DNA of 6,164 nt from an uncultured Oscillospiraceae bacterium (GTDB lineage: Bacteria; Bacillota; Clostridia; Oscillospirales; Ruminococcaceae), in assembly GCA_934454435.1 (NCBI GenBank), contig CAKSGA010000116.1, positions 1 through 6,164 of the forward strand. The letters are read 5' to 3'. Positions 5,595 through 6,164 of this stretch are shown here, piece by piece; positions within the stretch are counted from its first letter, which is position 1; every line of letters begins with the position of its first letter. Both the position numbers and the translations under genes were made by a program. The notes beneath the pieces are model-generated. The model was given only the letters and a program-made list of their open reading frames with translations, had not been told where the DNA came from and searched no databases.

Positions 5595-6164
5595 GTGAAA
5601 TTATTTGACATGATAAAAATGACGCTGCAGAACCTGACCAGGCGCAAGTCACGGACTATACTGACCGTGCTAGGCGTTGTGGTCGGCTGCTGCGCCATCG
5701 TAACGATGATGTCCATCGGTTTCGGTGTGCAGAATTCCCAGCAGATAATGCTGGAGGGAATGGGCGACCTTACGCTTATCCAGGTCTATTCCGGAGGAAG
5801 AAAGGATACCAAGCTGGACGACGACGCAATACGCAAGTTCCAGAACATTGCAAATGTTGATGTTGCAGTAGGTAAGACGCAGCTCAACAATATCGGCATG
5901 TCGGTTTATGCCGGCGCAAATGACCGCTATCAGATGCAGTGGGTCAATGTTGTCGGCATAAACAAGGACGCCATGGAGAAGTTCGGCTTCTCCCCACGCG
6001 AGACCTGCCTGATCGGCGACCGCGTCTACACCGACATTGCCTGCGGCGTGAACGCCGGGATCGACACGATCTTCGTCCTGTCCGGCGAGGGCGTGATGGA
6101 CGACATTGAAAAGTATCATGTGCAGCCGACATACTGCATGCAGAATATCCGTGAAGTCCTTACC
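5595..6164 (+). CDS. ABC transporter permease, MacB/FtsX type (N-terminal part), fused in frame to a HAD phosphatase fragment; 3' end outside window
   Basis: 190 codons are visible. Residues 1 to about 122 look like the start of a MacB-type permease: the amphipathic cytoplasmic lead MIKMTLQNLTRRKSRT, first transmembrane helix ILTVLGVVVGCCAIVTMMSI (22-41), then the beginning of the extracellular MacB_PCD-like domain. This is the expected membrane partner of the ATPase two genes upstream. The start is GTG at 5595, the first possible one because an in-frame TGA lies at 5586-5588. GGTGAT (5584-5589) can pair with the 16S anti-Shine-Dalgarno sequence, and the gap to the preceding stop is 12 nt; ATG 5610 is an alternative start. 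From about residue 126 the sequence ceases to be a permease and matches the end of a HAD phosphatase. The permease's other membrane helices are therefore not encoded here. The frame stays open to the window edge. The permease identity is secure; the fused whole is suspect. Confidence 0.8.
   Translation, partial: MKLFDMIKMTLQNLTRRKSRTILTVLGVVVGCCAIVTMMSIGFGVQNSQQIMLEGMGDLTLIQVYSGGRKDTKLDDDAIRKFQNIANVDVAVGKTQLNNIGMSVYAGANDRYQMQWVNVVGINKDAMEKFGFSPRETCLIGDRVYTDIACGVNAGIDTIFVLSGEGVMDDIEKYHVQPTYCMQNIREVLT
5970..6164 (+). other. C-terminal fragment of a HAD-superfamily (NagD/HAD-IIA-like) phosphatase, joined to the permease
   Basis: Residues 126-190 of the frame read as the distal part of a NagD-like sugar/nucleotide phosphatase: AMEKFGFSPRETCLIGDRVY, then TDIACGVNAGIDTIFVLSGE, then a tail with V-Q-P-T-Y and a closing helix NIREVLT. 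HAD motif IV is GDRVYTD (141-147), whose two acidic residues coordinate Mg2+. The catalytic Asp (motif I), motif II and the GKP lysine motif that should lie about ten residues before AMEKFG are absent, since permease sequence stands in their place. This piece cannot be an active phosphatase. GC is about 59% (102 of 174 bases in 5991-6164) against 50% in 5595-5970. It is either an assembly artefact or a real gene remnant. Confidence 0.75.

Noticed and set aside
5940..6010. A simple frameshift or sequencing error to explain the change of protein family in the last gene.
   Set aside because: Both families are read in the same frame with no stop, so an indel cannot account for the switch; a join of two different sequences is needed.
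5670..6119. Open frames on the - strand opposite the permease/HAD region, one with an Arg-rich low-complexity product.
   Set aside because: The + strand encodes clear permease and HAD motifs here, and the Arg/Ser-rich reading is the expected shadow of Asp- and Gly-coding GC-rich sequence.

Overview
The window looks like a chromosomal segment from an anaerobic low-to-mid-GC Firmicute, most likely Ruminococcus or a related Oscillospiraceae. The signs are textbook sigma-A promoters, strong AAGGAGG-type ribosome binding sites, AT-rich intergenic regions beside coding DNA of about 50% GC, and genes typical of that group (compact M50 protease, AIM24-like protein, Firmicute-style ABC exporter). The taxon is inferred from style, not from a marker gene. 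All recognisable genes are on the + strand.

Layout: (1) Positions 1-128 hold no convincing gene. They contain a strong hairpin and a segment resembling the 3' half of a 6S RNA, followed by a terminator-like hairpin. (2) 154-729 is a compact M50 (SpoIVFB/site-2-protease type) membrane metalloprotease. (3) 749-1541 is a self-contained transcription unit: a perfect-consensus sigma-A promoter, an AIM24/TIGR00266-family protein (822-1493) and a strong intrinsic terminator. (4) 1543-1687 is a control region with a 14-bp perfect palindrome directly upstream of an extended -10 promoter, then a leader of about 90 nt. (5) 1688-6164 is an operon of three tightly packed genes: a LolD/MacB-type ABC ATPase, a 1058-residue secreted and membrane-anchored protein with about six Ig-like (CARDB-type) repeats, and a MacB/FtsX-type permease that is incomplete here.

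The operon reads as an ABC exporter or mechanotransmission system in which a long extracellular beta-repeat stalk takes the gene position usually held by the membrane fusion protein (MacA/YknX type). The stalk protein has a signal peptide, an N-terminal domain with the only two extracellular cysteines, repeats of about 110 residues, a low-complexity insertion inside the last repeat, one transmembrane helix, and a basic then highly acidic cytoplasmic tail. Its cargo or signal cannot be told from sequence.

The most striking anomaly is at the right end. Around 5960-5995 the permease reading frame passes without a stop into the C-terminal part of an unrelated HAD-superfamily (NagD-like) phosphatase, and GC rises from 50% to about 59%. 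This is either an assembly misjoin or a real recombination. Until it is resolved, the last 170-200 bases should not be treated as part of the exporter.
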